This document shows positions 1 to 12,100 of a stretch of DNA of 64,000 nucleotides, piece by piece. The DNA lies in contig CAJNOJ010000209.1 of NCBI GenBank assembly GCA_905250025.1, positions 1 through 64,000 of the forward strand, read 5' to 3'. The DNA is from Adineta ricciae. Its lineage: Eukaryota > Rotifera > Eurotatoria > Adinetida > Adinetidae. The notes beneath the pieces are model-generated. The model worked only from the letters and a program-made list of their open reading frames with translations. It made no database searches and was not told the DNA's origin. The first letter of the stretch is position 1. The number at the start of each line of letters is the position of its first letter. A program made the translations under genes and the position numbers.

Positions 1-2774
1 ACTCTCACACACACAAGCTGTGTAAATCCTTGTGGAAATCATTTTTCTTCTCTTTGTTTGACCAACTGCTCTAATGGATATTTCTCGTTCGATCATGCCT
101 ATCGAATTATTCAAGCTTCTCTCACACTTCAACGTATAGTTACGAAATATTCATGCAATCTTATGTTTCATGAGAGACCTTCGTGTGTGTTAAGATGAAC
201 AAAATTGAACCTTCTATCATTACCCATCCGTGCCTTTTGACTAGATAGAATATTACACTTCGCGATTGATTAAAATGAACACAGAAGCGTGAATTGTTTG
301 TTCACACACCGAAACGAATAGAGAACTATTCAGATGATGGCGTCGTCGTCATCGTCAGTGACCATTTGTCATCGTTATTCAAACGTATCTAATTGCAAAT
401 GACGGTGTATTTGTGTTTAACTATCCTCATCTTAGAATAATGACATCATAGAAGAAAAAAAAAGGAAACAACAGTGTGCAAGCAGGAATAAGAATGACTT
501 GAACGGCTTCTGATGAAGGATTTTCTCACCGAATGTCTTTGATCTACCACACAAATGCAAGCAATCCTTTTCCGTTTCTTCTCCTTAAATATGCTTATTG
601 TTTGAAAACAACAACTTGCAGATTAGCGTCTCATCTTATTCCGCATATATGCAGATAAAAATAGTAAAATACATAAACTGAAATTTATGCTTGAAAGTGC
701 CTTGAGGCAAGCCGACAATCATTTCCTTTCCTATCATTCGTACTAAAACAATTAAATGTCAAAAAAAAAGAGAAATGATTGTCACGCTAATTTGAATAAA
801 ACCCTCGAGCTGTTCAATATTCGTCTACAAATTGATACATTCAATATCTCACATCGAGGTAATTCAATATAAATAGCAAATTTATCTTCTCTTCTCTTGT
901 CATCTACTCTGTGATCATTTCTTGATCCGATCGTATATACATGATATCCCGGAGGCAATATATCCAACAATAAGATGACCTTTTGCTACGGCTCAATCTT
1001 CTCTATCATTTTCTATCGTTATTAATGTATCTCTGTTTGAACAAGCGGGCTAATAAGGTGGGATGTACAACTGATAGCAGTTGGTGTTGTCTTTGCATAA
1101 TGAATCGATTTCTGTTCAGGTCAACTTCATCTATAAACATCCCATGATCTTTTCTGTGCTTTTTTTCTATTTGCATGATAATACGAAGAAAGGATCAAGA
1201 TTTCAATTATCAACCTTGAGATAATGGCTAAGACGATAATATAGTGTCAACAAGATTTCTATTAAATATGCTCGAACGAAACAGAAAATTGATTATTTGT
1301 TTACACTGTCTAAACAGCAAAGGGAGATTCGAAATTCTAATCTACTATCATCGAATGTTTTCATTTCATAAGGAAAACAATGAGGAAACAATCATCGCGA
1401 ATAGATTACATTAGAAAATCAAAACACATGTGTGAATTGCTTTGTATAAGACAAACAATTGTTTAATTTATTTTCAAATAGCACAACATGATCGGACGCG
1501 TAAACATTCATGGCGTTCCGCACTTCGCTTTCGTGTCAGATTTTCATTGTTTTCACAACCGATAAATTCAAATTAGATCATACGTGAAAAAAAAAGACGA
1601 TATTGATTCAATATCTCCGTCACGTTTTATGTTTCTTACGTGACTATATTGATGATATTCAAAGGATTCATTCATTTTCGATGATGGAGTAAATCTGAAA
1701 GCAATAACGAAGAGAATTGATAGACAGTAGTCAATCAAGAAAATTTGTTTTTGAAAGGCTACATTTTGTTCACCGGATTTGAAGAGCAGTATAAGGAACT
1801 CTTAGAGGATGAAATGAGTGAAGTATCATTAACGTTTTAGTTACATGTTCGAACTCGATTGAATCGAGCATTGTATTCTTGTCAAGATTTTAAACTCTTG
1901 AGTCACTTAAGTAATGTGAATGAAGAGACTTTAGCTTCCTAAGTGATCATTAACACTCATTATGAAGTGAACAACAAGGGTTACGAAAATTTGATTACTA
2001 AACATGTCAACTTCATTCCAGAGAAGTTTAGAATTCGAATGGAAGTATAGCGGCGGATTTGATCGTACATCAATTAAATGTTATGACATTGTCACTTGTT
2101 TGTTTCTTCTCTTTTGAGAATATGAATATTTGCGCTGATGATGTCATGATGTTTTGCTTCTAAAGAGTTTGTTGTCTTTTATCAAGGTTTTCGGTGCAAA
2201 TTCACAATTTGCTCAGCACTGCAAAGTGTATGACAAGATGAATAAACTCTCTTAGTAGATCAAGGGAAAAGTTGTGTATTCACATAAGATATGAGAGAAA
2301 AACGTATAATTAGATCAACTCAACTGCGATCTAAAATAATAAACGTATCAAACATAGGAAAGAGATCACACGACTCTTATCTACGAATAAACATAATTTT
2401 AGGAGTGGATTCAAATTTTGTGCACTGATCATTGGAAGTAATATATCTTTATTCAGATCTTTAAAGAAAGTGGATGTGTAATACATTAGCGACATCTTTC
2501 GTCTGGATAGACGAAAGTCATTTTCTGTCGATTTATTGACTAAATCCAATAATGAGATGTTTTGAAACAAAAAAATAATTGCAAAAAGTGAAATAGAATA
2601 AAAAAGGAGGTAGATCACAATTTCTTTCTTCGTGCCTATCAATAAACACTTTAAGTAAAAACCAACAAACGATAAATTCTGGAAATGGATTCATATAACA
2701 GTCTGTTTATTTTCGAAGTTTAATATTCTAGCTGTTTGATATCTATATCTAGTTGTCGTAGACAAGATTAAATC
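1..2774. other. Intergenic stretch with no supported gene
   Basis: AT-rich sequence with only short open frames on either strand, none with recognisable motifs or convincing splice-linked partners. It starts with a short CA-rich run and probably holds untranslated or regulatory sequence of neighbours. A splice-acceptor-like signal (attctag) ends at 2731, 44 nt before the prolidase start. Confidence 0.5.
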
Positions 2775-4389
2775 ATGACTACGTTCAGTGGCTCAGATCA
2801 TTTTTGGAAAGGTGCTCAAACGCTCAAAGTGCCGATGGAATTATTCAAGTTGAATCGTCAACGCCTATGTGAAGCATTACGTGCCCATCGAACATTACCA
2901 CCAGATTCATTTGTTTTTCTTCAAGGTGGCACCAGTGAAATGCGCTATTGCAGTGATCACGAACCATTGTTTCGTCAGGAATCGTACTTTCATTGGGCAT
3001 TCGGCGTGATCGAACCTGATTTTTACGGTGCAATCAATGTCCAAAATGGTGAATCAATATTATTTATTCCACGTTTACCTGCAGCCTACGTTGCATGGAT
3101 GGGTAAAATAAAAGAACCCGACGAATTTAAGAAAATTTATCATGTTGACCATGTTTACTATGTTGATGAATTGGAGAAAATCTTTGATGAACTTGTCGGC
3201 AAATCGAAATTAATTCTCGTGTTGAATGGTTTAAACACAGACAGTGGAAAAGAATCGCAAGCGGCTCATTTTCCTGGAATTGAACACTTCCATATTGATA
3301 AAACGACATTACATTCCATTATTAGCGAATGCCGCGTGTTCAAAACCGACATGGAATTAGATGTGATGCGATATGCTAATAAAATTAGTTCCGAAGCACA
3401 TAAATTTGTCATGTTGAACATTAAAGATGGTAAGTTTTATTACGTGTTGAAACATTTGAACATTTAACAACGTTGTTCTTCTAGGAATGCAGGAATACGA
3501 AATCGAATCGTTGTTTCAATACTATTGTGGGCGTTATGGTGCAATGCGTCACATGTCTTATACTTGTATATGTGCCACGGGTGATAATCCGGCAATACTC
3601 CATTATGGTCATGCTGGTGCACCTAACGATCGACAATTGACATCGAAAGATATGTGTTTATTTGATATGGGTGGAGAATACTATTGCTATACATCAGACA
3701 TTACCTGTTCATTTCCTGTTTCTGGCCGTTTTACCAACGAACAGCGTATCGTCTACGAAGCTGTACTTGATGCTAATCGGCAAGTAATGAAAGCTGTTCG
3801 ACCAGGTGTATCCTGGGTTGATATGCATTTGTTAGCCGAACGAACACAATTGGAACATTTGAAAGCAGCTGGTCTCGTTCAGGGTGATATTGAAGAAATG
3901 ATGAGCGCCCGACTATGCGCTGTTTTCATGCCACATGGTCTGGGACATTTCATAGGCATTGATACGCATGATGTTGGTGGCTATCCCAATCCTCAAAGTC
4001 GCTCGACATTGGTTGGATTGAAATCTTTACGAACCGATCGTACCTTAGAAGAACGCATGTGTATTACCATCGAACCAGGAATTTATTTTAATCAAAGTCT
4101 ATTGAATAATGCTTATGAAGACGAAAAGTTAAAAAAATTCCTAAACAAGAATGAAATCGATAAATATCTGCACATTGGTGGTGTTCGCATCGAAGATGAT
4201 ATTGCAATAACAAGTGATGGTTGTGAACTGTTAACCGTAGTGCCACGTACCTGTGAAGAAATTGAGGAATGGATGTCACATAATTCCAAACAAGCTGATG
4301 GCAAACTTGATTACGAATATTTCGATCAATTGAACAAAAAATATCAATACAAAAATCAATCGATAACCGTCATAAAGAAGAATAATTAA
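2775..4389 (+). CDS. PEPD: Xaa-Pro dipeptidase (prolidase), 2 exons
   Basis: Cytosolic dinuclear-metal peptidase that hydrolyses dipeptides with C-terminal proline or hydroxyproline, the last step of collagen and proline-rich peptide turnover. Exons 2775-3429 and 3485-4389 flank a 55-nt GT-AG intron and join in phase to 519 residues (human 493). An N-terminal aminopeptidase-P-like domain is followed by the pita-bread catalytic domain. All five expected metal ligands are visible: D279 (LFDMGGE), D290 (TSDIT), H373 (GLGHFIG), E415 (IEPG) and E455 (RIEDD). From family knowledge the human ligands are D276, D287, H370, E412 and E452, a constant +3 offset. The start is the first Met after a possible acceptor at 2731. 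A candidate poly(A) signal (aataaa) lies about 65 nt after the stop. Catalytically intact by sequence. Confidence 0.96.
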
Positions 4390-4592
4390 AGTCATATTCA
4401 GTCAACTTTTATCTGATCTTAGGATCAAGTTTTTACACTTTTGTGATTATCAAATAAATTTTCCATGTATTTTTTTTCGCAGAGTTTCTTCCCAATATAG
4501 TGATTATATGATCGTTTTTTTTGCTAGAGATATAATCTATTCTATATGTTTACATTTTAGATTGAATTGTTCAATTATCTTCAATCATTATC

Positions 4593-5576
4593 ATGCCTCC
4601 AGTAACAGGTAGTACCAAGAAGACGACGACATCAACAACGTCGAAAACATCTTCAGCATCAGGTAAAACATCAAGTGGTGCATTGAAAAAAGGCAAAAAG
4701 AAAATAGCCGCTGCACCATTAAAATCGAAAGTTGAAAGCAAAAAACTTGTCAATCCTCTATACGAAAAACGAGCGAAGAACTTTGGTATTGGTCAAGGTA
4801 AGATCATTTCTTTTCGTCGATCGACTTCAACTTCATGTAAATAGACATTCAACCCAAACGTGATTTAACACGTTTCGTTAAATGGCCACAATACGTCCGT
4901 GTCCAACGTCAACGCAGCGTTTTACTTAAACGTTTGAAAGTTCCACCACCAATCAATCAATTTACACAAACACTCGATAAACAAACATCGACCCAATTGT
5001 TCAAATTACTTGAAAAATATCGTCCAGAAACACGTGCTGAAAAGAAACTTCGTTTAAAACAACGTGCCGAAGATCAAGCGAAGACTGGTAAACCAGATCG
5101 ACCAACAAAACGACCAAGCGGTATTCGCAGCGGAATGAATACCGTCACAGCTTTAGTCGAAAAAAAGAAAGCACAATTAGTATGTTTTCAAATCCGATTC
5201 GAGAAACATTCGATTGAATTCTTCGTTTTTTCAGGTTCTCATTGCTCATGATGTTGAACCAATTGAACTCGTTCTCCATTTACCAACATTATGCCGTAAA
5301 ATGGGTATTCCATATTGCATTGTGAAAGGCAAAGCTCGACTTGGTCGTCTTGTTCACTTGAAAACATGTTCAACAGTTGCTTTAACCGATGTCAACGCTG
5401 AAGATAAATCTGGTTTAGGTAAAATCATCGAAGCCGTGAAGACCAACTTTAACGATCGTTACGATGAATTACGTCGTCATTGGGGAGGTGGTGTTTTGGG
5501 TAACAAATCTCAAGCACGTATCAACCGACTTGAACGTATCAAAGCTCGAGAAGCAGCACATCAAAGAAATGCTTAA
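4593..5576 (+). CDS. RPL7A: 60S ribosomal protein eL8 (L7a), 3 exons
   Basis: Structural protein of the large ribosomal subunit that binds 28S rRNA. Exons 4593-4797, 4845-5179 and 5235-5576 are separated by introns of 47 and 55 nt and give 293 residues (human 266). The extra length is mostly a Ser/Thr/Lys-rich N-terminal extension. Hallmarks include NFGIGQ, the INQFTQTLD block, RPETRAEKK, the L7Ae-fold segment [16 protein letters not shown], the RNA-contact stretch [11 protein letters not shown], and [14 protein letters not shown] near the C terminus. The start is the first ATG after an acceptor-like attttag ending at 4560. It lies in a tight plus-strand run between PEPD and WDR48. Confidence 0.97.
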
Positions 5577-5919
5577 ACTCATCGTTTCCATGTGCTGAAT
5601 GAAACAAGAAGAAAATGAAAACGAAAAATATAAATTTCTCTAGAAGAACTTTTCTTGTTTTATTTTGTGTGTTTTGTTTTGATTGTCAAAGATCAGAAGT
5701 TGAAAATAAATCTACACACAAATACGAACCGAAAAGACATCCAAAGAAAACTCTCATTCTCTTCATTTATTTAGATTATTTACAAACTTTTTCCTATTAG
5801 TTTTATTTACGGGTAAACAGACACTCGATTGACATCTGTGATTTTCTCTAAGTGCACCGGGGTTCATCATTACATTGTTGTTCTTTTGGTTTCAGATGGT
5901 TTTCTGACAATATTCTTCG

Positions 5920-8622
5920 ATGCAGAAGAAACGTGTCCAAGTAAATTTGCTCGAATCTTGACGAATTTCAATGTGTATTCCTCTATTTAGCTGTCATTTC
6001 TAATAAGAAATGAAAACGAACGTTTGCATCGAGGTGGTATCAACGCGCTTCGATACGACGGCAAAAATGATCGTCTTTATACCGCCGGACGAGACTCCAT
6101 TATTCGCGCATGGGATTGCAAACGATATGGTGTATGTTGAAGTTTCTTGAATAGAGAGATCGAAGCTTTACAGCATATTTCTTTTAGTCGGATATGTATG
6201 AATATTCAATGGAACATCACACTGATTGGGTAAATGATATAGTTTTAGTGAATTCGGGAAAACATAGTAAGTGATGATTTAATTGTATCTTTTCCTCATA
6301 TTCTGCTTTTCTTAAGTTCTCTCTGCGTCGAGTGATGCAACCATTAAATTATGGAATGCACCGAAAGGAACTTGCATGTCAACATTGCGAACGCATAAAG
6401 TAAAAAAGGACAAAGTCGGTTTCCCCCCATGTAAATCGCACTTATTTATTCAAAGGATTTCGTCAAATGTTTGGCATACGCAAAAGATAAAGAGCAAGTG
6501 GCCAGCGGTGGTTTTGACAACAATATTTTCTTATGGGACATTAATGTACTAACCGCTTTGACTGCTGTAAATAATACAGTAACAAGTAAAGTCTTTCTTG
6601 TTAGGCAGTTATTCATATAACATCAGACATTGATTTCTTAGCTTCAACATTCACTGGCAATGAACATTCGGTATATAGTCTAGCAATGAATCCGTCTGGT
6701 ACAGTTTTAGTTAGTGGTTCACCAGAAAATGTGGTACGTAGGAATCGTGTGTGACCTTCGAAAAGATAACATTTATTTTCTGTTGCATCGATTAATTAGA
6801 TACGTGTTTACGATCCAAGAACATGTGCTTTGTTAATGAAATTAAAAGGACATACAGATAATATTCGTGCATTAGTTTTAAATCGAGATGGAACTCAAGT
6901 AAAATATCATTCGTCAACGTTGAAAATGTGTATATTTATTTGATTTCTAGTGTATCTCAGCTAGTTCGGATCATTCAATTCGTATTTGGTCTCTTGGGCA
7001 ACAACGATGTATTAGTAAACTTCAGATCCATTCCGATGCTGTATGGACATTATGTGTATGTTTGAAATTTGATCGTTTTTCACTCTCTACAGAGAAATAT
7101 ATTTATCTGTTCTAGGTCAACGAAGCATTTACTCGGTTGTATTCAAGTGGCCGTGACAGAAAAGTGTATCTTACAGATCTAACTGAGCCATCGAGAAGTG
7201 TCTGCGTTTGTCAAGAAGCAGAACCTATTCTTCGAGCAAGTTCATGACAACAATCGTTTCTGACTAGAACTCTGAACTTATTTCTAGGTTGAACTTGGGA
7301 AAGAACAGCAACAATTATGGGTCTCAACCACTGAATCCAATATACGTTGTTGGGTATCTTATCATTTCTACTAATACTATTCTCGATACAATCTCATCTG
7401 TTTTTACATTAGAACTTAAAAGACAGTTTAACTGCATTAACACGTACGAATTACTATGATGGTGAAGTGTTCTGTAAACAGCCAGATATGATCATTCAAG
7501 GCGGACCAGCATTGAAGCACTACCATATATTATCAGATAAATGTCATATTGTCACAAAAGATTCGAATAGCAATGTTGCGGTCTACGATGTGTTACAAGT
7601 ATGCTTTAGAAAAGAAAAATATTGAATGAATGTATGTGATTTCGTAGGCTCGAATGACCGAAAATCTCGGAAAATGCGATTATGAAGAAGAAATACGAAA
7701 GCGAACAAAAACGATTTTCGTGCCCAACTGGTTCAGTGTCGATCTCAAAGTTGGCGTAAGTATATTGATAATATCTGTATGACTGGAAATCATTCTCGTA
7801 TTCAAATTAGATTCTAACCATAACACTCGAAGAAAGTGATGTATTCGCAGCTTGGATCGCTGTAAAAGAGCCCGCCGATAATGGATTAGCTGGTGGTAGT
7901 AGTAGTGAAATTATTGATTTGAAAGGTAAAACACAAAGATTAACAAGATATGAATAGATTCGATTTGTTCTTCATTCAGAAAACTACGGTGTGCTGATGT
8001 TGCATTCATTATTCGAACATTGGCCTGTGACCAAACAAGCATTAGGTATAAGAATTTCGTTTTCATCTCAATGCTCAATGGTTTGAGTGGATATTGTTGT
8101 TTAGAAACAAATGATGGCTATGCAGAACGAATCCATTTCGATAATCTTTGCCATTTACCTGGACATACACCGATTTTCGTTGGGTAATTGTGTCACTTGA
8201 ATAAAAGCATAGTGAATTTGTGTACTATTTCCTAACAGTGAAATTGGCGGTCGAACGCTTTATCGTTTTCGATGTAGCGAGGCAGGTGGTGAACCCGAGC
8301 AAAGTTTTCTCTATGAAGTTTTACCACAATTTATCACTAACGTAATCATCAAAGTAAGTTAATCGTTAAAATGCTCATCCTTTCGAACATTTGTCTACAT
8401 CTAGCATCAAATTCCTCCTCTGACCAAAATTCCGTTCATTCTTCATCATCAAATCAGTGCTACGAAATATAACAAAAAGTTCGTTATTTACTCGATCTTT
8501 TTTTCTATAAAACTTTTCTTCATATTTCAGAGACCGTTTATCTGCAAGCGATATGATGATCGTGCGAAAAGTGATCGAATATATTTATGAACGCTATGTT
8601 CTCAATGAACAACAGCAGCAGC

Positions 8623-8653
<31 letters not shown>

Positions 8654-8977
8654 GCAAAATGCTGGTGTATCCACGACCGGAAATGGATCAAGTTGATACC
8701 CTCTTGATTGTGCTATATGATTTCATTTCTGTTCTTGTAGATCAACATGATGGAGATACTGAACAGCAGCGTGAATCAGATATTAGTAAAAGCGTCGATC
8801 TTATTGAATTGTTATGTCAAGATCAAGTAAGAAAATTCTCGGCGCGTTTGTCGTCCTGATGAATGGTATTGATTTTCTTTTCAGGTTCTGGATTTGACAA
8901 TGGATCTACGAACTGTGAAACATTTCATGTGGAAAGGAGGTGGCGATCTCGTTTTATGTTTTCGCACCAAATCATAA
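5920..8977 (+). CDS. WDR48: WD repeat protein 48 / UAF1, 20 exons
   Basis: Beta-propeller cofactor that activates USP1, USP12 and USP46; with USP1 it deubiquitinates FANCD2 and PCNA. Exons: 5920-5940, 5991-6131, 6188-6266, 6317-6399, 6456-6585, 6642-6733, 6800-6898, 6951-7055, 7116-7235, 7288-7353, 7413-7598, 7648-7755, 7811-7925, 7980-8045, 8105-8183, 8239-8353, 8405-8478, 8531-8691, 8741-8826, 8885-8977. They total 2,019 nt, or 672 residues (human 677). Matches run throughout: [56 protein letters not shown], and the C-terminal SUMO-like region [21 protein letters not shown]. Exon 18 holds a 16-Gln tract. The intron at 7236-7287 is GC-AG. BRIP1 starts 204 bp downstream on the same strand. 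Confidence 0.95.
7236..7287 (+). other. GC-AG intron in WDR48
   Basis: The junction after exon 9 reads CGA|GCAAGT and the intron ends TTCTAG|GTT. Joining gives the expected ILRVEL around the conserved propeller blade. No GT donor lies near enough to keep the frame, so a GC-AG intron with an otherwise strong GCAAGT donor is the simplest reading. Confidence 0.8.
8610..8657 (+). repeat. CAA/CAG repeat coding 16 glutamines in WDR48
   Basis: Sixteen consecutive CAA/CAG codons in exon 18, between the conserved [12 protein letters not shown] segment and the C-terminal SUMO-like domain. In another frame the tract would read as Asn, but the spliced phase makes it Gln. Confidence 0.9.
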
Positions 8978-9181
8978 TTTTTTGTCTAATTCATTTTCTG
9001 TTTTTTGATTCTATTGTCTTTTTAACTGTATATTTCGTCTTATACTATCCTAAACGACTTTTATTTGTATGAAACTAGTCATATACATATAAATGTGTAT
9101 AGTTTGTATGAAAAGAACCTATAATGTCAGTGCTAGATGGATATTTCCAGATGATAATTTAATCGAAGTGTTGAATAAATC

Positions 9182-12100
9182 ATGGCGAACAGTATGACAC
9201 CGGAAACAATGCTTATGTCAGGTAATTTCGTGATTATAAAATCAGTTTGAGAATTCCATGTACACTCACATAAATATCGTATCAGTCAGAATTGATGATT
9301 TGAAACATATTCGAAGATGATGGAATTTGTATTACTTGTAGGTGTAACGGTGGATTTTCCTTATAAACCCTATCCATGTCAAATAGCCATGCTTGGCCGA
9401 ATTATCAAAGCATTGCAACAATCAAAACACTGTCTCCTTGAATCGCCAACTGGTACGGGAAAAACTCTTACTCTACTATGTGCTGCTCTCGCCTGGCAAC
9501 AAAAAGAAATCGAACAACTTCGCCAGCCATGTTTAATCGAATCAAACGATTCGACAGCAGATCCATCAGCAACAACTGTGATCAAACCACAATCCATATC
9601 TCGTATATTTTATTGCACACGTACACATAAACAGCTCGAACAAGTCGCCAAACAGCTCGGTAACACTGTGTATAAGGACAAAATTCGAATGACATTGTTA
9701 TCTTCACGTGATAATTATTGTGTACATCCAGTAGTTTCGAAAGGACCAAATAAAAATCACGAATGTGCGAAAATAACTCGACGAGACCTCAATAAGTTCG
9801 GTCAGCAAGGTTTCAAAAGCGAATGTGGTTATTACGAACGGTTGAAAGGCAAAATGCCCGGCGATTTCTTTCGACTAGGTGGCTCAAAGTATTTACCACG
9901 TGTTTTCGACATTGAACAGTTTACTGAATATTGTCAAACATCACACGGTGTTTGCCCGTATTATACAAGTCGATTATTGATCAATGATGTACAGATTATA
10001 CTTTGTCCATATAATTATCTGATTGATCCACGTGTGCGAAATTCGATGCAATTGTCCGTTAATAATGCTGTGATAATAATCGATGAAGGTAAGACAAGAC
10101 AGTCATGAGAGATATTTGATTTAAAATTTATGATTTGTAGCACATAATATCGAAGATTGCGCTCGTGAATCGATGAAATTTGACTTGAAGAAATACGATT
10201 TCGAAGCAGCATTGAATGAAATGCAAATGAACCAGAAAGCATTAGAAATGGCCCATATCGAAGCTGCTCAATTGATTATCGACGAAACAGGCTTTTCCTC
10301 CACACAAAATCCGATCTCTTCCACACAGTTAACCGCCAACCAACAGCAATCCGCACGTCGAATACCTGGCTTTTCCGAATACGACCAATTAAACGAAGAA
10401 TCTGATCTACTTCAACATCTGAATATCGATCAATTGGGAAATATTCAAGAACAGGCTGTGCCTGATTCTGTTCAACAGTTGAGTTCTGACGATCAGGAAA
10501 TAGCAAATGCAATGAAATTTCTTGCCGAGCGATTTTCGCGTATGGTTCTTTGGTTCGACACGAAAAATCCACGTGAGAACTATGTTTACACACCGAAAGA
10601 ACTTGTCGATCAATTACATCAAGCTAAATTCATCGATAAATCAACTGTTAATGTTCAGAAGCCCGCAACGTACGTGAAACTCGTAAAGAAAGGCCAAATC
10701 GGATTGATATTTCTTATAATATTCTAGAAAAACTCATCCAGCAAGCAAACGTAGCGCCATTCAAGATGCTGGTAAAATACGAAAAGCTATAGCGAAGTGT
10801 TTTCTCAATGCGCCGGATTATATCAAATTTTCCGATGAAACTGGAAAGTTCTTCGAAGATCTCGATCTGTAAGAGTCGATATTTTGCTCAAAATCTCTGT
10901 ACAAATCTTCTTATTCTAGTTGTCTCTCAATTTTATATGCTGATGATTATCAATTTGTCGACGATTATAAAATTACGTTGAAAACCATTCCGTTCGAGCC
11001 AAGTGCTAATGTTGTCTCTCAAATGCCACAATCTGTAGATGACTCGATGGAAACATCCGATGAATGGGTTAACACGAGCCAAAAATCGAGTCAATTCAGA
11101 CGATATCAACGTACAGTAGCTCAAGCAACATATCCACTTCATACTCAACAGCTAGTTTTCTATTGTCTATCACCAAGTGTCGCATTTGCCAAAGACCTCA
11201 AATTGGCTCGATCGTAAGATTTCAAGTTTTATCTTCTTAGGAGAGAAACTGTATTGTTTTAAGTTTAATCTTTGCTTCCGGTACACTTGCACCTTTGGCA
11301 ACATATTCCGGTGAATTAGGATTACCATTCGATATACAACTAGGTAAAAACATAAACATTGCTCGTTGCTTGATTCTCGTATGCGAAATTTATCTAGAAT
11401 GTAATCATGTCATCGATAACCACCGTACATTCATCACAGCGCTAAGTCATGGACGAAATCCGAATGTTAAACTTCGTGCAACGTATCAGAATACGGACAA
11501 GTTGGAATTTCAGGTAAACAAAGTTTTTAAACATAAGGTCAACACATATATTATCTAGGATGAGTGTGGACTGGTTCTGTTAGATATATGCCAACGTGTT
11601 CCATACGGTATTCTTTGTTTTGTGCCATCCTATCGATTTCTTAATGTAATTATGAATCGTTGGATGTCCAGCGGTCTTTGGCAAAAACTGAACGAACATA
11701 AGGCAGTCTTTTTCGAAGAAAAAAGTAGTGCAAATTTCCAAAATACAATCGGTAAGAACTTGATACTGGTTGAGAAGCGCTCGGAGAAGAAATTTGATTG
11801 GTTTTATTCTGTTGCAGATCGATTTCGTGAAGCAAATGGTACGATGAAATTCGTTAAACCGCTATCAGCGACTGCTAAGCGAGTCAATGCCATGTTCAAA
11901 CGAAAAGCTCCGTCAACTGAGATCACGACGACGAATTCACGGTATTTTTCAGTTAAAGGCGGTCTTCTATTAGCTGTTTGTCGTGGCCGTGCATCTGAAG
12001 GTATCGACTTTTCGGATAATAATGCTCGTTGCGTCATTACACTTGGTATTCCGTATCCGAATGTGCAAGATGAAGAAGTTGTATTCAAACGGAATTATAA

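Noticed and set aside
2331-2642. 103-codon minus-strand open frame with a hydrophobic N-terminus
   Set aside because: No motif, no splice partner, AT-rich composition typical of chance frames in spacer DNA.
5615-5800. 61-codon frame after RPL7A
   Set aside because: Lies in the RPL7A 3' untranslated region and has no protein-like features.
8863-9072. 69-codon plus-strand frame
   Set aside because: Out-of-frame reading of the last WDR48 exon and its 3' untranslated region.
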